Below, one piece after another: positions 24,433 to 33,010 of a stretch of DNA of 43,673 nt. Positions within the stretch are counted from its first letter, which is position 1. Each line of letters opens with the position of its first letter. Origin of the DNA: Streptomyces muensis (lineage in GTDB: Bacteria; Actinomycetota; Actinomycetes; Streptomycetales; Streptomycetaceae); the NCBI RefSeq assembly GCF_021474425.1, contig NZ_JAKEIP010000050.1, forward strand, positions 1 through 43,673, in the 5' to 3' direction. Below the pieces are notes generated by a model that had not been told where the DNA came from, did no database searches, and was given only the letters and a program-made list of their open reading frames with translations. Made by a program: the position numbers and the translations under genes.

Positions 24433-25887
24433 TCACCTCACGGGCTCTTTCAGCGAAGCGCTCGGCTCCGGCTCGTCCCCACCCCGCGCGGCGATCTGCG
24501 GATTACGGCTCTTGAGCACCGCCCAGCCGACGCCAAGGGCGACAGCCCACCCGGCCGCGACATACAGACAGACCCGCGCATCCTTGTCGTACGCGATCAT
24601 GCAGGTCACGCCGATGAGGAAGAGAAGCGCGACCCAGCTGAACAGCGCACCACCGGGGGCAGGGAAGGACGAGGCCCGCAGCCGCCCCGCATCGACAGCG
24701 GCCCGGTAGCGAATGTGACTGACGAGGATCATCATCCACGTCCAGATACCGGCGGCCGTGGCGACAGACGTGACGTAGAGGAACGCCTTCTCCGGCACGA
24801 CGTAGTTCAGCACCACACCGATACCCATCAGCGCCACTGACACCGTGATACCGACGGCAGGCGTCTTGCGGGCGTTGAGCTTGCCGAAGGCACTCGGCGC
24901 CTCGCTGTTGGCGGCGAGGTCGCGCAGCATCCGGCCGGTCGAGTACATGCCCGAGTTGCAGGACGACAGGGCCGCGGTGAGCACCACGAAGTTGACGATG
25001 CCGGCGGCGAGCGGGATGCCGATCTTGCCGAAGGCGTGCACGAAGGGGCTCTCGCCGGCGGAGAACTCGGTCCACTTGACGACGGAGAGGATCACCAGCA
25101 GCGCGCCGACGTAGAAGACGATGATGCGCCAGGGCAGCGTGTTGATGGCCTTGGGCAGGGTCTTCTCGGGGTTCTCGGACTCGCCCGCGGTGACGCCGAC
25201 GAGCTCGACGGCGAGGTAGGCGAACATGACGCCCTGGAGCGTCATCAGGCTGGAGCCGATGCCGTTGGGGAAGAAGCCGTCGTGCGACCAGAGGTTGGAG
25301 ACGGTGGCGGTGTCACCGGCGTCGGAGAAGCCGAGGGTGAGCACGCCGAGGCCGATCACGATCATGCCGATGATGGCCGTCACCTTGATCATCGAGAACC
25401 AGAACTCGACCTCGCCGAAGATCTTGACGGAGATCAGGTTGACGCCAAACAGCACCACCAGGAACACCAGGGCGCTGACCCACTGCGGGATCTCGGGGAA
25501 CCAGAAGTGGATGTAGATCGCGGCGGCCGTGAGCTCGGCCATGCCGGTGACCACCCACATCAGCCAGTACGTCCAGCCGGTGACGAAGCCGAAGAACGGG
25601 CCGAGGAATTCGCGGGCGTACTCGGCGAAGGAGCCGGAGACGGGCCGGTAGAGGAGCAGTTCGCCCAGGGCCCGCATGATGAAGAAGATGACGACGCCCG
25701 CGAGGGCGTACATGAGGATGATGCTGGGGCCGGCCTTGGCGATGTTCGCTCCGGCACCCATGAAGAGGCCGACGCCGATGGCGCCGCCGATCGCGATCAT
25801 CTGGACCTGACGGCTGCCGAGGCCGCGCTCGTACCCCTCTTCCGGGGCACCCGTGGCCTTCGCGTCCGTGACCTTCGCAGAGGTCAT
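24433..25887 (-). CDS. APC-family amino-acid permease
   Basis: The product is 484 aa with about twelve hydrophobic segments. GLGSRQVQMIAIGGAIGVGLFMGAG is the amino-acid transporter family opening, followed by GPSIILMYALAGVVIFFIMRALGELL and GFVTGWTYWLMWVVTGMAE. It belongs to the AnsP/CycA/GabP-like group that imports amino acids with protons. I took ATG 25887, which has GGAGAAAGG upstream, over the in-frame ATG at 25908. The substrate cannot be decided. The gene stands alone and ends at a dispersed repeat. Confidence 0.92.
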   Translation of the reverse strand: MTSAKVTDAKATGAPEEGYERGLGSRQVQMIAIGGAIGVGLFMGAGANIAKAGPSIILMYALAGVVIFFIMRALGELLLYRPVSGSFAEYAREFLGPFFGFVTGWTYWLMWVVTGMAELTAAAIYIHFWFPEIPQWVSALVFLVVLFGVNLISVKIFGEVEFWFSMIKVTAIIGMIVIGLGVLTLGFSDAGDTATVSNLWSHDGFFPNGIGSSLMTLQGVMFAYLAVELVGVTAGESENPEKTLPKAINTLPWRIIVFYVGALLVILSVVKWTEFSAGESPFVHAFGKIGIPLAAGIVNFVVLTAALSSCNSGMYSTGRMLRDLAANSEAPSAFGKLNARKTPAVGITVSVALMGIGVVLNYVVPEKAFLYVTSVATAAGIWTWMMILVSHIRYRAAVDAGRLRASSFPAPGGALFSWVALLFLIGVTCMIAYDKDARVCLYVAAGWAVALGVGWAVLKSRNPQIAARGGDEPEPSASLKEPVR

Positions 25888-26259
25888 GTGTTGTGCGCCT
25901 TTCTCCATGCCGACCCGGGCCCTTCGTCGGCCTCGGATCGGGTCTCGATCCCCCCGGATTGCTGGAGCTGAGCGGGCTGGGTCCGCTCGTGCCTGGCCGA
26001 CGATCCGTCGACCATGTGGCGCACCCGGCCGAACATTCGGGTGGTGCTCGGCGGGCGTCGTGAAGATTTATCACGGCCGTCACAGTGATCGGCTGCAGGA
26101 CATGTGGCGCATCCCACAGGAAGAACCGGACAAAAGACTCGGCCACCTCCCATAGCGGGTGGCGGCCTTGACGCGATCGTTATCCGGATTTGAGCGTCCG
26201 CTGAGCGAACACAAAACCGTCACAAACAGGCACAGGACGGTCGCACAAGAGGGTGCGGG
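25888..26259. other. Upstream region of the permease, no gene seen
   Basis: 372 nt without a convincing gene. CATGTGGCGCA occurs twice in direct orientation (26013-26023 and 26103-26113 approximately), flanking an AT-rich GATTTATCAC stretch that could hold the permease promoter. The rightmost part follows the stop of the DUF2017 gene. Confidence 0.5.
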
Positions 26260-26868
26260 CTACGGCATCAGCGTCGCGACCAGCGTCTCCTGGAGTCCGC
26301 CCAGCCACAGATACGCCATCACCATCGGCTTGCGCGGGTCCTCGTCCGGCAGCCGGTAGAGCAGATCGGTGTCGTCCTCGTCGGTGATCTCCAGCCGGGA
26401 GCCGATGGCGAGCCGCAGGTCGTTGAGGGCGCCGAGCCACCGCTGGGACTCCTCCGGGGAGAGCTTGAGCACCGCGCCGCCCTCACCGGCGGAGGCGGAG
26501 CTGAGCTCGTCCAGGGAGCGGACCACCGCGAGCGCGTTGTCGCGCTTGCCGGCCCGCAGGTCGTTCTCGGTGTAGCGACGGAACTCCGCGGAGTACGACC
26601 GCTGCTCCTCGGCCTCCTTGGCCTGCGGTGTCCCCTCGGGGTCGCTGTAGGCGTCCGGGAACAGGCGCCGGAGGACCGGGTCGGCGGGCGGCTCGCTCGG
26701 GCCCTCGGCGAACAGCTCGGCGAGCGGGTCGTCGGGGGCGTCCTCGGCGGGGCCGGGGCCGATGAGCTCCAGGAGCTGGACGGCCAGCGACCGGATGATG
26801 GAGATCTCGACGTCGTCGAGGGCGACGGCCGCACCGCCGCCGGGGAGCGGTTCGAAGGTTCCTGGCAT
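26260..26868 (-). CDS. DUF2017 protein
   Basis: The product is 202 aa, acidic and mostly helical. ALDDVEISIIRSLAVQLLELI, RRLFPDAYSDPEGTPQAKEAEEQRSY and LSPEESQRWLGALNDLRLAIGSRLEIT are family features. It follows clpS by 41 nt on the same strand, a conserved actinobacterial arrangement, so the two are probably co-transcribed. The function is unknown; a link to ClpS-guided proteolysis is inference from location. Confidence 0.88.
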   Translation of the reverse strand: MPGTFEPLPGGGAAVALDDVEISIIRSLAVQLLELIGPGPAEDAPDDPLAELFAEGPSEPPADPVLRRLFPDAYSDPEGTPQAKEAEEQRSYSAEFRRYTENDLRAGKRDNALAVVRSLDELSSASAGEGGAVLKLSPEESQRWLGALNDLRLAIGSRLEITDEDDTDLLYRLPDEDPRKPMVMAYLWLGGLQETLVATLMP

Positions 26869-26909
26869 AGGGACGATTCGCTACTTCCGGTCCTGCGCGG
26901 GCGTACGGG

Positions 26910-27227
26910 TCACTTGCGGTCGTGCTGAAGGGTGGCCCACAGGCCGTAGCCGTGCATGGCCTGCACGTCGCGTTCCATCTCCTCGCGGGTGCCGCTGGAG
27001 ACGACCGCCCGGCCCTTGTGGTGGACGTCGAGCATGAGCTTGGTCGCCTTGTCCTTGGTGTAGCCGAAGTAGGACTGGAAGACGTAGGTCACATAGCTCA
27101 TGAGGTTGACCGGGTCGTTGTGCACGATCGTGACCCAGGGGACGTCCGGCTCGGGGACGGCGAAGACCTCCTCCGCCGACTCGGTGCGTTCGATCTCCAG
27201 GGGTGCGGGTGACGTCACAGAGCCCAT
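26910..27227 (-). CDS. clpS: ClpS adaptor for ATP-dependent Clp protease
   Basis: The product is 105 aa from ATG at 27227. PWVTIVHNDPVNLMSYVTYVFQSYFGYTKDKATKLMLDVHHKGRAVVSSGTREEMERDVQAMHGYGLWATL shows the core ClpS motifs: HNDxxNxMxYV and the VHxxGxAVV.G strand. It binds the ClpC N-domain and presents N-degron substrates to ClpP. A 20-residue flexible N-terminus is normal. It is divergent from pncB, 92 nt apart. Confidence 0.95.
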   Translation of the reverse strand: MGSVTSPAPLEIERTESAEEVFAVPEPDVPWVTIVHNDPVNLMSYVTYVFQSYFGYTKDKATKLMLDVHHKGRAVVSSGTREEMERDVQAMHGYGLWATLQHDRK

Positions 27228-27282
27228 GCTGCCACCGGAGGGGGGTGGTCGCACAAATCCCCGGCGATCCACGGGGCCTAAA

Positions 27283-27297
27283 TCGTCAGACTGACGA
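27283..27297. promoter_or_regulatory. Palindrome overlapping the pncB promoter, operator candidate
   Basis: TCGTCA-GAC-TGACGA is a perfect 6-bp inverted repeat, ending 8 nt before the TAGCAT -10 box. It covers the -35 area of pncB and lies between the divergent clpS and pncB genes, a good position for a repressor of NAD salvage. The regulator is not in the window. Confidence 0.55.
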
Positions 27298-27305
27298 AAT
27301 GGGGG

Positions 27306-27311
27306 TAGCAT
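27306..27311 (+). promoter_or_regulatory. -10 box of pncB
   Basis: TAGCAT fits TANNNT and ends 8 nt before the ATG at 27320; no Shine-Dalgarno is visible, so the message may be leaderless. Confidence 0.5.
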
Positions 27312-27319
27312 CTGTCGTC

Positions 27320-28678
27320 ATGAACACAGCGGACCTTGGGCTGCCGGTGGACGTCCCCTCGACGGCGCTCTTCACGGATCAGTACGAGTTCACGATGCTG
27401 CAGGCCGCCCTGAAGGCCGGCACCGCCGAGCGGCGCAGTGTCTTCGAGGTCTTCACCCGGCGGCTGCCCGAGGGGCGGCGCTACGGCGTCGTGGCCGGCA
27501 CCGGCCGGGTGCTGGACGCCGTCGAGAACTTCCGCTTCGACGCCGACGTCCTCGGCTTCCTGCGCGAGCGGAACATCCTCGACGAGCAGACCCTCAAGTG
27601 GCTCGCGGACTACCGCTTCTCCGGCGACGTCTGGGGCTACCCCGAGGGCGAGGTCTACTTCCCGGGCTCGCCGATCATGCGGGTCGAGGGCACCTTCGCG
27701 GAGTGCGTGCTGCTGGAGACGGTGATCCTCTCCATCCTCAACCACGACTCCGCCATCGCCGCGGCCGCCTCCCGGATGGCGTCGGCCGCCGGAGAGCGCC
27801 CGCTGATCGAGATGGGCGCCCGCCGCACCCACGAGCTGGCCGCGGTGGCGGCGTCCAGGGCGGCCTACCTCGGCGGCTTCACCTCCACCTCCGACCTCGC
27901 CGCCGGCTTCCGCTACGGCATACCCACCGTCGGCACCAGCGCCCACGCCTTCACCCTGCTGCACGACCGTGAGCGGGACGCCTTCCAGGCCCAGGTGGAC
28001 TCCATGGGCCGCGGCACCACGCTGCTGGTGGACACCTACGACGTCGCCGAGGCGGTCCGTACGGCCGTGGAGGTCGCCGGGCCCGAGCTGGGCGCCGTGC
28101 GCATCGACTCGGGCGACCTGCTGCTGGTCGCGCACCGGGTCCGCCAGCAGCTGGACAAGCTGGGCGCGACCGGCACGAAGATCATCGTGACCTCCGACCT
28201 GGACGAGTACGCCATCGCCTCGCTCGCGGCGGCCCCGGTGGACGCGTACGGCGTCGGCACCCAGCTGGTGACCGGGTCGGGGCATCCGACCTGCTCGATG
28301 GTCTACAAGCTGGTCGCCCGCGCCGAGTCCGGCGACGCCACGGCGCCGCTGGTGCCGGTGGCGAAGAAGTCGACCGGCGGGAAGACGTCCATCGGCGGCC
28401 GCAAGTGGGCCGCGCGGCGTCTCGACGAGTACGGCGTCGCCGAGGCCGAGGTGGTCGGCACCGGGTCGGTTCCGGCGGAGCTCGCCGACCGGCAGTTGCT
28501 GGTGCGGCTGATCGAGGGCGGGGACGTGGTGGCCCGTGAGCCGCTGGACGTCGTACGGGACCGGCACACGGCCGCGCGCGGCAACCTGCCGCTGTCCGCC
28601 ACGCAGCTCTCGCGCGGGGAACCCGTCATCCCGACCGAGTATGTCAACGGGCGCTCGGGTAGCCGGACGGGGGCGTGA
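27320..28678 (+). CDS. pncB: Nicotinate phosphoribosyltransferase
   Basis: The product is 452 aa. TALFTDQYEFTMLQAALKAG, FEVFTRRLPEGRRYGVVAG, EMGARRTHELAAVAASRAAYLGGFTSTSDLAAG, GTSAHAF and VRIDSGDLL are clear landmarks of the family; the His in GTSAHAF corresponds to the phosphorylated active-site His. It joins nicotinate to PRPP to give nicotinate mononucleotide. The nicotinamidase gene pncA follows on the same strand after 138 nt and makes its substrate. A Pro/Gly/Arg-rich end (NGRSGSRTGA) is normal length variation. Confidence 0.96.
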   Translation: MNTADLGLPVDVPSTALFTDQYEFTMLQAALKAGTAERRSVFEVFTRRLPEGRRYGVVAGTGRVLDAVENFRFDADVLGFLRERNILDEQTLKWLADYRFSGDVWGYPEGEVYFPGSPIMRVEGTFAECVLLETVILSILNHDSAIAAAASRMASAAGERPLIEMGARRTHELAAVAASRAAYLGGFTSTSDLAAGFRYGIPTVGTSAHAFTLLHDRERDAFQAQVDSMGRGTTLLVDTYDVAEAVRTAVEVAGPELGAVRIDSGDLLLVAHRVRQQLDKLGATGTKIIVTSDLDEYAIASLAAAPVDAYGVGTQLVTGSGHPTCSMVYKLVARAESGDATAPLVPVAKKSTGGKTSIGGRKWAARRLDEYGVAEAEVVGTGSVPAELADRQLLVRLIEGGDVVAREPLDVVRDRHTAARGNLPLSATQLSRGEPVIPTEYVNGRSGSRTGA

Positions 28679-28735
28679 AGCGAGCGCGCCCGGCGTGCGC
28701 GCGCCATGCCCCCTCCCGCAGCGCACCCGAAGTCT

Positions 28736-28741
28736 CTAGGC
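28736..28741 (+). promoter_or_regulatory. -10 box before pncA, candidate
   Basis: TAGGCT fits TANNNT about 75 nt before the pncA ATG, which suggests that pncA also has its own promoter with a 5' leader. Confidence 0.35.
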
Positions 28742-28816
28742 TCGGAAGTTCACGGCCGGGCCAGCATCGTTTTCCACCGTCCCGACCTCAGCGTCCATAA
28801 CCGAAGGACACCGACC

Positions 28817-29407
28817 ATGCGCCGCGCCTTGATCGTCGTAGATGTGCAGAACGACTTCTGCGAGGGGGGCAGCCTCGCCGTGGCCGGCGGTGCCGATGTG
28901 GCTGCCGCCGTCACCGAGCTGATCGGGCAGGCGGGCGGGTCCGGGTACCAGCACGTCGTCGCCACCCGCGATCACCACATCGCGCCCGGTGGTCACTTCT
29001 CGACCAACCCCGACTTCGCCCACTCCTGGCCGGCGCACTGCGTCGCCGGTACCGAGGGGGTCGGGTTCCACCCGAACTTCGCGCCCGCGGTCGCGTCCGG
29101 TGCGATCGATGCCGTGTTCGACAAGGGGGCGTACGCGGCGGCGTACAGCGGGTTCGAGGGGGCCGACGAGAACGGGGTGCGGCTGGCGGACTGGTTGCGG
29201 GCGCGGGACGTGTCGGAGGTGGATGTGGTGGGGATCGCCACGGATCACTGTGTGCGGGCCACTGCCGTGGATGCGGTGCGGGAGGGGTTTCGTGCGCAGG
29301 TGTTGCTGGATCTGACTGCCGGGGTGGGTTCCGAGACGACTGAGCGGGCGCTGGAGGAGATGCGGGAGGCCGGGGTGGAGTTGTCCGGCAAGCCGGTGGT
29401 TGCGTAG
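28817..29407 (+). CDS. pncA: Nicotinamidase
   Basis: The product is 196 aa, an isochorismatase-fold hydrolase. Asp9 in IVVDVQNDFCEGGSLAV, Lys in AVFDKGAYAAAYSGF and Cys in GIATDHCVRATAVDA form the catalytic triad; the metal site is in TRDHHIAPGGHFS. It converts nicotinamide to nicotinate for PncB. GAAGGA lies 9 nt before the ATG. A dispersed repeat follows immediately. Confidence 0.95.
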   Translation: MRRALIVVDVQNDFCEGGSLAVAGGADVAAAVTELIGQAGGSGYQHVVATRDHHIAPGGHFSTNPDFAHSWPAHCVAGTEGVGFHPNFAPAVASGAIDAVFDKGAYAAAYSGFEGADENGVRLADWLRARDVSEVDVVGIATDHCVRATAVDAVREGFRAQVLLDLTAGVGSETTERALEEMREAGVELSGKPVVA

Positions 29408-29409
29408 CG

Positions 29410-29500
29410 CGTGGTGGGGTGCCGCGATCGGTCGTGTGGCGGGTGCGGCGCCGTTGGGGCTGGTCGCGCAGTTCCCCGCGCCCCTTGGGGGCGTTGCAGG
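29410..29500 (+). repeat. Dispersed intergenic repeat, copy 5
   Basis: The exact 29-nt core is at 29458-29486, plus strand, 50 nt after pncA and on its transcribed strand. The preceding GGTGCCGCGATCGGTCG and GTGCGGCGCCGTT blocks match those in the 1-254 repeats, and CGCCCC/GGGGGCG gives a short stem at the 3' end. Confidence 0.85.
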
Positions 29501-29531
29501 CGCCGCACATGACACAGCCGCCCCGCGCCGG

Positions 29532-29876
29532 TTAAGGCGTTGCCGCCGGGCGTCTCAGTAGGGCCCTGATCGGGTGCCACAGTTCCTGGGGTAGCTCTGG
29601 GCCCAGGGCGACACCGTTGTCAGGGGCCGTTCGCCATATCAGGCCGTCGGGGTGGTGGAGGACGGCTGTGACCTCGTCGGGGGTCGGTGGGGCGGCGTTG
29701 CCGCGTAGGTAGACCGCGCGCATGCCGAGGTTGCGGAGCCTGGTCAGGGCTCGGGCGCGGTTCTGGGCGTGGACGAGGACACGGACGCTGCCCGTGCCGT
29801 TGGCGGTGGGTCTGGGCAGGTTCAGCGCCACCACGACGCTGCCGGTCGGCAGCTTGCAGAAACCTCCTGCGGCCAT
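29532..29876 (-). CDS. Small conserved hypothetical protein
   Basis: The product is 114 aa, with no signal or membrane segment. It reads VVVALNLPRPTANGTGSVRVLVHAQNRARALTRLRNLGMRAVYLRGNAAPPTPDEVTAVLHHPDGLIWR, an alpha/beta pattern with a basic RARALTRLRNLG helix. A GGGGGTGTG stretch upstream may serve as ribosome-binding site, and GTG starts are possible. Codon use is typical of a real gene. I do not recognise a named family. Confidence 0.7.
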   Translation of the reverse strand: MAAGGFCKLPTGSVVVALNLPRPTANGTGSVRVLVHAQNRARALTRLRNLGMRAVYLRGNAAPPTPDEVTAVLHHPDGLIWRTAPDNGVALGPELPQELWHPIRALLRRPAATP

Positions 29877-29948
29877 GCGGTCACACCCCCGTGCGAGTCG
29901 GTGTCGATGTCGGTGTCAATAACGGAAGCACAGGGTGCACCTAAACAC

Positions 29949-29985
29949 GATCGGCGGCAACCCGCCAAGAGGGTTGCCGCCGATC
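29949..29985 (-). terminator. Perfect 15-bp hairpin terminator after the M6 protease
   Basis: GATCGGCGGCAACCC (29949-29963) and its exact complement (29971-29985) enclose a 7-nt loop. Read leftwards the stem is followed by GUGUUUAG. It lies 26 nt after the protease stop. Confidence 0.85.
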
Positions 29986-30010
29986 ACGCTCTGACCTGCG
30001 AATATGCCGT

Positions 30011-32356
30011 TTACTTCACTGCGGCGCCGACCTCGACCGTGATCGTCGAGCCATCGCGCGGCTCCTTGATGATCTTGATCTTGGTGTTGGTGTCAGTGAT
30101 CTTGACGCCCGCGGTGGGCGTCTCGGCGCTGTAGTACGTGTTGGTGTGGTCGTTGAAGACCGGCACCCCGGCACGCGACGGGATCCGGGTCGCGACGTCC
30201 GCGTTGTGCAGCGTCATGCCGTCCGTGCGGTACGTGCTGAACGGCGAGTCGTAGGACTGGATGCGGTTGCGCATCAGCGTGCCGTCGGACCACTTCAGCG
30301 GCGTCGGGTGGGAGTCGACCGGGAGGATCAGACCGACACCCTGGTGCTGGCTGGTGTTGTTGTCCGCCTGGGAGGTGTCCCACTTCCAGATCAACAGGCC
30401 GTTCTGGTAGGCGTAGTGCTCCACCCAGTCCGGACGGGTCGACGAGAAGCCGAAGTTGTACGGGCCCGTCTTCAGGGTCTTGTCGTACGACACGTACTGA
30501 CGGTTCTCGGCGATGTAGTACTGCGCGTAGTCCTTGGTGAACGAGGCGCCCATGCGCGAGAAGCCGCTCGCCGTCCAGGCGTTGTCCACGCTCTCCGCGT
30601 CGTCCGAGAAGACCGCGGAGCCGTCGGCGGTGACCGTGATGCGGTCGGCCGCGAAGCCCTTCAGCGCCAGGCCGCCGTCGGTCGCGTAGCGGAAGCGCAG
30701 GTCGATCTTCTTGCCGGCGTAGGCGTCCAGCGGGTAGACGAGCTTCTGGTACGCGTCCACCGTGCCGTCGAGCGCGGGCTTGTCGCTGCCGTCCCGGCTG
30801 ATCGGGTTGCCGTTCGCGGTGCCGTCGATCGCCGTCCAGTTGGCGCCGCCGTCGGTCGACACCTCGGTGTAGAGGTAGTCGTAGCCCTTCTCGATGTCCC
30901 ACCAGCCGTCGAGGGTGAGGCTGGCGGCGGACTTGCCGGTGAGGTCGACGCTGCGGCTCAGCGTGTTCTTCAGGTTGTTGCCGCTGCCGCTCCACCACTG
31001 GGTCGCGCCCTGTGCGGGAGTCACGATCTCGGTGGTGACGGCCTTCTTGGGCAGCGTGACCACGAGGGCCTGCTTGTGCCGGGTGTTGTACTCGGCCAGG
31101 CCGAGCTTGTGCTCGGAGGTCGTCGCGGCCTTGGCCGTGTCGTAGTTGAGCCAGCCCAGCTGGAGCTTGTCCCAGGCGGTCATGTCGCCGGGCAGGTCAC
31201 CGATCTCCTTCTTGCCGGTGCCCAGCCAGGAACCGGAGGACATCAGCGTCCAGAAGCCGGTGGAGTTCTCGCCGCCGGCGGTGTCGTAGTGGTCCGGCAG
31301 ACCGAGGTCGTGGCCGTACTCGTGGGCGAAGACACCCAGACCGCCGTTCTCCGGCTGGACGGTGTAGTCGCCGACCCAGATGCCGGTGGAGCCGATCTGC
31401 GCGCCGCCCAGCTTGTTGTCCGCGGGGCCGGTGGCGCCGGCGTCGGTGCCGAAGGCGTACCAGCGGTGGGCCCAGATCGCGTCGGTGCCCTGGGCGCCGC
31501 CGCCCGCGGACTCGTCCTCACCGGCGTGCACGATCTGGAAGTGGTCGATGTAGCCGTCGGCCTCGTTGAAGTCGCCGTCGCTGTCGAAGTCGTAGCGGTC
31601 CCACTGGTCGAACTGGGTGACGTCGGCCTTGATCTCGGCGTCGGTCTTCCCAGCTGCCTTCTGCTGGGCGACCCACGCGTTCAGACCGTCGCTGACGACG
31701 TTCCAGACGCTGGCGCAGTTGGTCTCGCCACAGGCGTTGTTGCCGTAGCGGGCCTCGTTGTAGGGGACCTTGACCCAGTCGGTGACCTCGCCCTCGACCG
31801 AGTAGCGGCCCGAGGACTGCTTCTCGTAGTACTTCTTCAGCGACTCGGTCTTCTTGCCGGTGCCGAAGTAGAGGTCCTCGAAGTGCTTCTGGTTGTAGTC
31901 CGCCTGCCAGGCCGTCGAGTTGTCCTTCTCGCGGTCGGGCTCGGCTATCTGGTTGTGGGCCGGGCCGGGCGTGCCGCCGAACTCGCTGATCTGGTCGCCG
32001 AACTCGACCAGGATCGTGAAGATCTTGTCGGTCTTCTCGCGGCCCAGCTCGACGTACTTGCTGTCGCCCTTCTTGCTCTTGAGCTCCACGACCTGCGAGC
32101 CGTCGCGCTTCGTGACCTTGCTCCGGCCGGATATGACCTGGTTCAGGGCCTCCTCGCGCTGGGCCGCCTGCGTCCTGCTCATGGGGCCGTCGAGGTTGTG
32201 GTCGGCGTGAGGGTGCTCCGCCGGGTCGTGCCGCTCCACGGACGCCGGCACGCCTTCGTCGGCCTGAGCCACCGCGAAGGTCGAGAACGTCGCCGCTGCC
32301 GTCGTGAGCGCGACGGCGGTTGCCGCCGTTCTGAACGTCCAGGGTCTACTGGTCAC
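30011..32356 (-). CDS. Secreted M6-family metalloprotease (immune inhibitor A type)
   Basis: The product is 781 aa from GTG at 32356, which has GGAGG 6 nt upstream. A signal peptide (FRTAATAVALTTAAATFSTFAVAQA) is followed by a propeptide-like region. The catalytic zinc site is HEYGHDLGLPDHYD (about 341-354), then the MSSGSW Met-turn area. FDSDGDFNEADGYIDHF is a probable Ca-binding loop. Beta-sandwich domains follow (about 480-640, with WWDIEKGYDYLYTEVSTDGG typical of the MAM-like part). InhA proteases degrade host or environmental proteins outside the cell. A strong terminator follows, and an AT-rich upstream region with TTGAC repeats precedes it. Confidence 0.93.
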   Translation of the reverse strand: MTSRPWTFRTAATAVALTTAAATFSTFAVAQADEGVPASVERHDPAEHPHADHNLDGPMSRTQAAQREEALNQVISGRSKVTKRDGSQVVELKSKKGDSKYVELGREKTDKIFTILVEFGDQISEFGGTPGPAHNQIAEPDREKDNSTAWQADYNQKHFEDLYFGTGKKTESLKKYYEKQSSGRYSVEGEVTDWVKVPYNEARYGNNACGETNCASVWNVVSDGLNAWVAQQKAAGKTDAEIKADVTQFDQWDRYDFDSDGDFNEADGYIDHFQIVHAGEDESAGGGAQGTDAIWAHRWYAFGTDAGATGPADNKLGGAQIGSTGIWVGDYTVQPENGGLGVFAHEYGHDLGLPDHYDTAGGENSTGFWTLMSSGSWLGTGKKEIGDLPGDMTAWDKLQLGWLNYDTAKAATTSEHKLGLAEYNTRHKQALVVTLPKKAVTTEIVTPAQGATQWWSGSGNNLKNTLSRSVDLTGKSAASLTLDGWWDIEKGYDYLYTEVSTDGGANWTAIDGTANGNPISRDGSDKPALDGTVDAYQKLVYPLDAYAGKKIDLRFRYATDGGLALKGFAADRITVTADGSAVFSDDAESVDNAWTASGFSRMGASFTKDYAQYYIAENRQYVSYDKTLKTGPYNFGFSSTRPDWVEHYAYQNGLLIWKWDTSQADNNTSQHQGVGLILPVDSHPTPLKWSDGTLMRNRIQSYDSPFSTYRTDGMTLHNADVATRIPSRAGVPVFNDHTNTYYSAETPTAGVKITDTNTKIKIIKEPRDGSTITVEVGAAVK

Positions 32357-32749
32357 TTGCTTCCTCCCCCGCGTCCGGGCGCGCGGAAGGAAGGGTTCCT
32401 GGTCCTGGAGGTTCCGCGGGCGCCTGATCAACGCGTGTAGTCAAGTGACGACATTTGACTAGAGGTTAAGCAGAAAAAACAGACCTTGACTTGGACAGGT
32501 CAATTGCACTATGCGGAGTCGATGTTCATTTAGCGGACAACCACCTTTCGGTGACGGGCGCGTCGCACTGTCCACCTGTTGGACGCGATGACTCCGTGCG
32601 CCCCCCGTGCATCGGCACTGTTGGTCAGGTCACGCTTACGGTTTGTTCCTCTCGGGCATGCACGCGGTTAGAGTCGGATGGCGGAACCGCCCGGACGTCG
32701 GCGGAAAGCCAGGCCGAGACCCCCGTGCACCCCTGATTCCGAGGACACG
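32357..32749. promoter_or_regulatory. AT-rich divergent region with TTGAC inverted repeats
   Basis: 393 nt without a convincing gene. TAGTCAA (32438-32444) and TTGACTA (32455-32461) form a 7-bp inverted repeat with a 10-nt spacer. TTGAC (32486-32490) and GTCAA (32499-32503) form a second with an 8-nt spacer. An A6 run lies between. This resembles a regulator array for the M6 protease gene. A TAGAGT box near 32669 may be the -10 of the small membrane protein gene. Confidence 0.55.
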
Positions 32750-33007
32750 ATGATCATGCCTCGTCCGACTGCCGCACAGCTCGCTTACGGCTCGTGCACC
32801 GTGATCTTCTCCACGCTCGCCATGCTGCTGCTGTCGCAGACGAGTTCGGGTGCGGGGATCGCGGTCATCGCCGTCGCGGCGCTGCTGCTCGGGCTCCTGG
32901 TCGCCATGACGGTGCCCATGCCGAGGAAGCCCCGCGTGGTGGCGCTCCGCAAGCCGGCCCCCGCCGAACGGGAACAGGCGGAGGAACCCGTACTCACCCA
33001 GTCCTGA
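32750..33007 (+). CDS. Small membrane protein
   Basis: The product is 85 aa. ATG at 32750 has GAGG 5 nt upstream; a second ATG two codons later is possible. Two hydrophobic segments (AYGSCTVIFSTLAMLLLS and GIAVIAVAALLLGLLVAMTV) are followed by a basic/acidic C-terminal tail (RKPRVVALRKPAPAEREQAEEP) that should face the cytoplasm. The family is unknown to me. The stop is 3 nt from the end of the convergent RDD gene. Confidence 0.75.
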   Translation: MIMPRPTAAQLAYGSCTVIFSTLAMLLLSQTSSGAGIAVIAVAALLLGLLVAMTVPMPRKPRVVALRKPAPAEREQAEEPVLTQS

Positions 33008-33010
33008 CGC

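Noticed and set aside
30146..32440. A 764-codon plus-strand frame opposite the M6 protease
   Set aside because: The protease has a signal peptide, HEYGH site and a good ribosome-binding site. The opposite frame has a biased Val/Gly/Arg composition and no domain.
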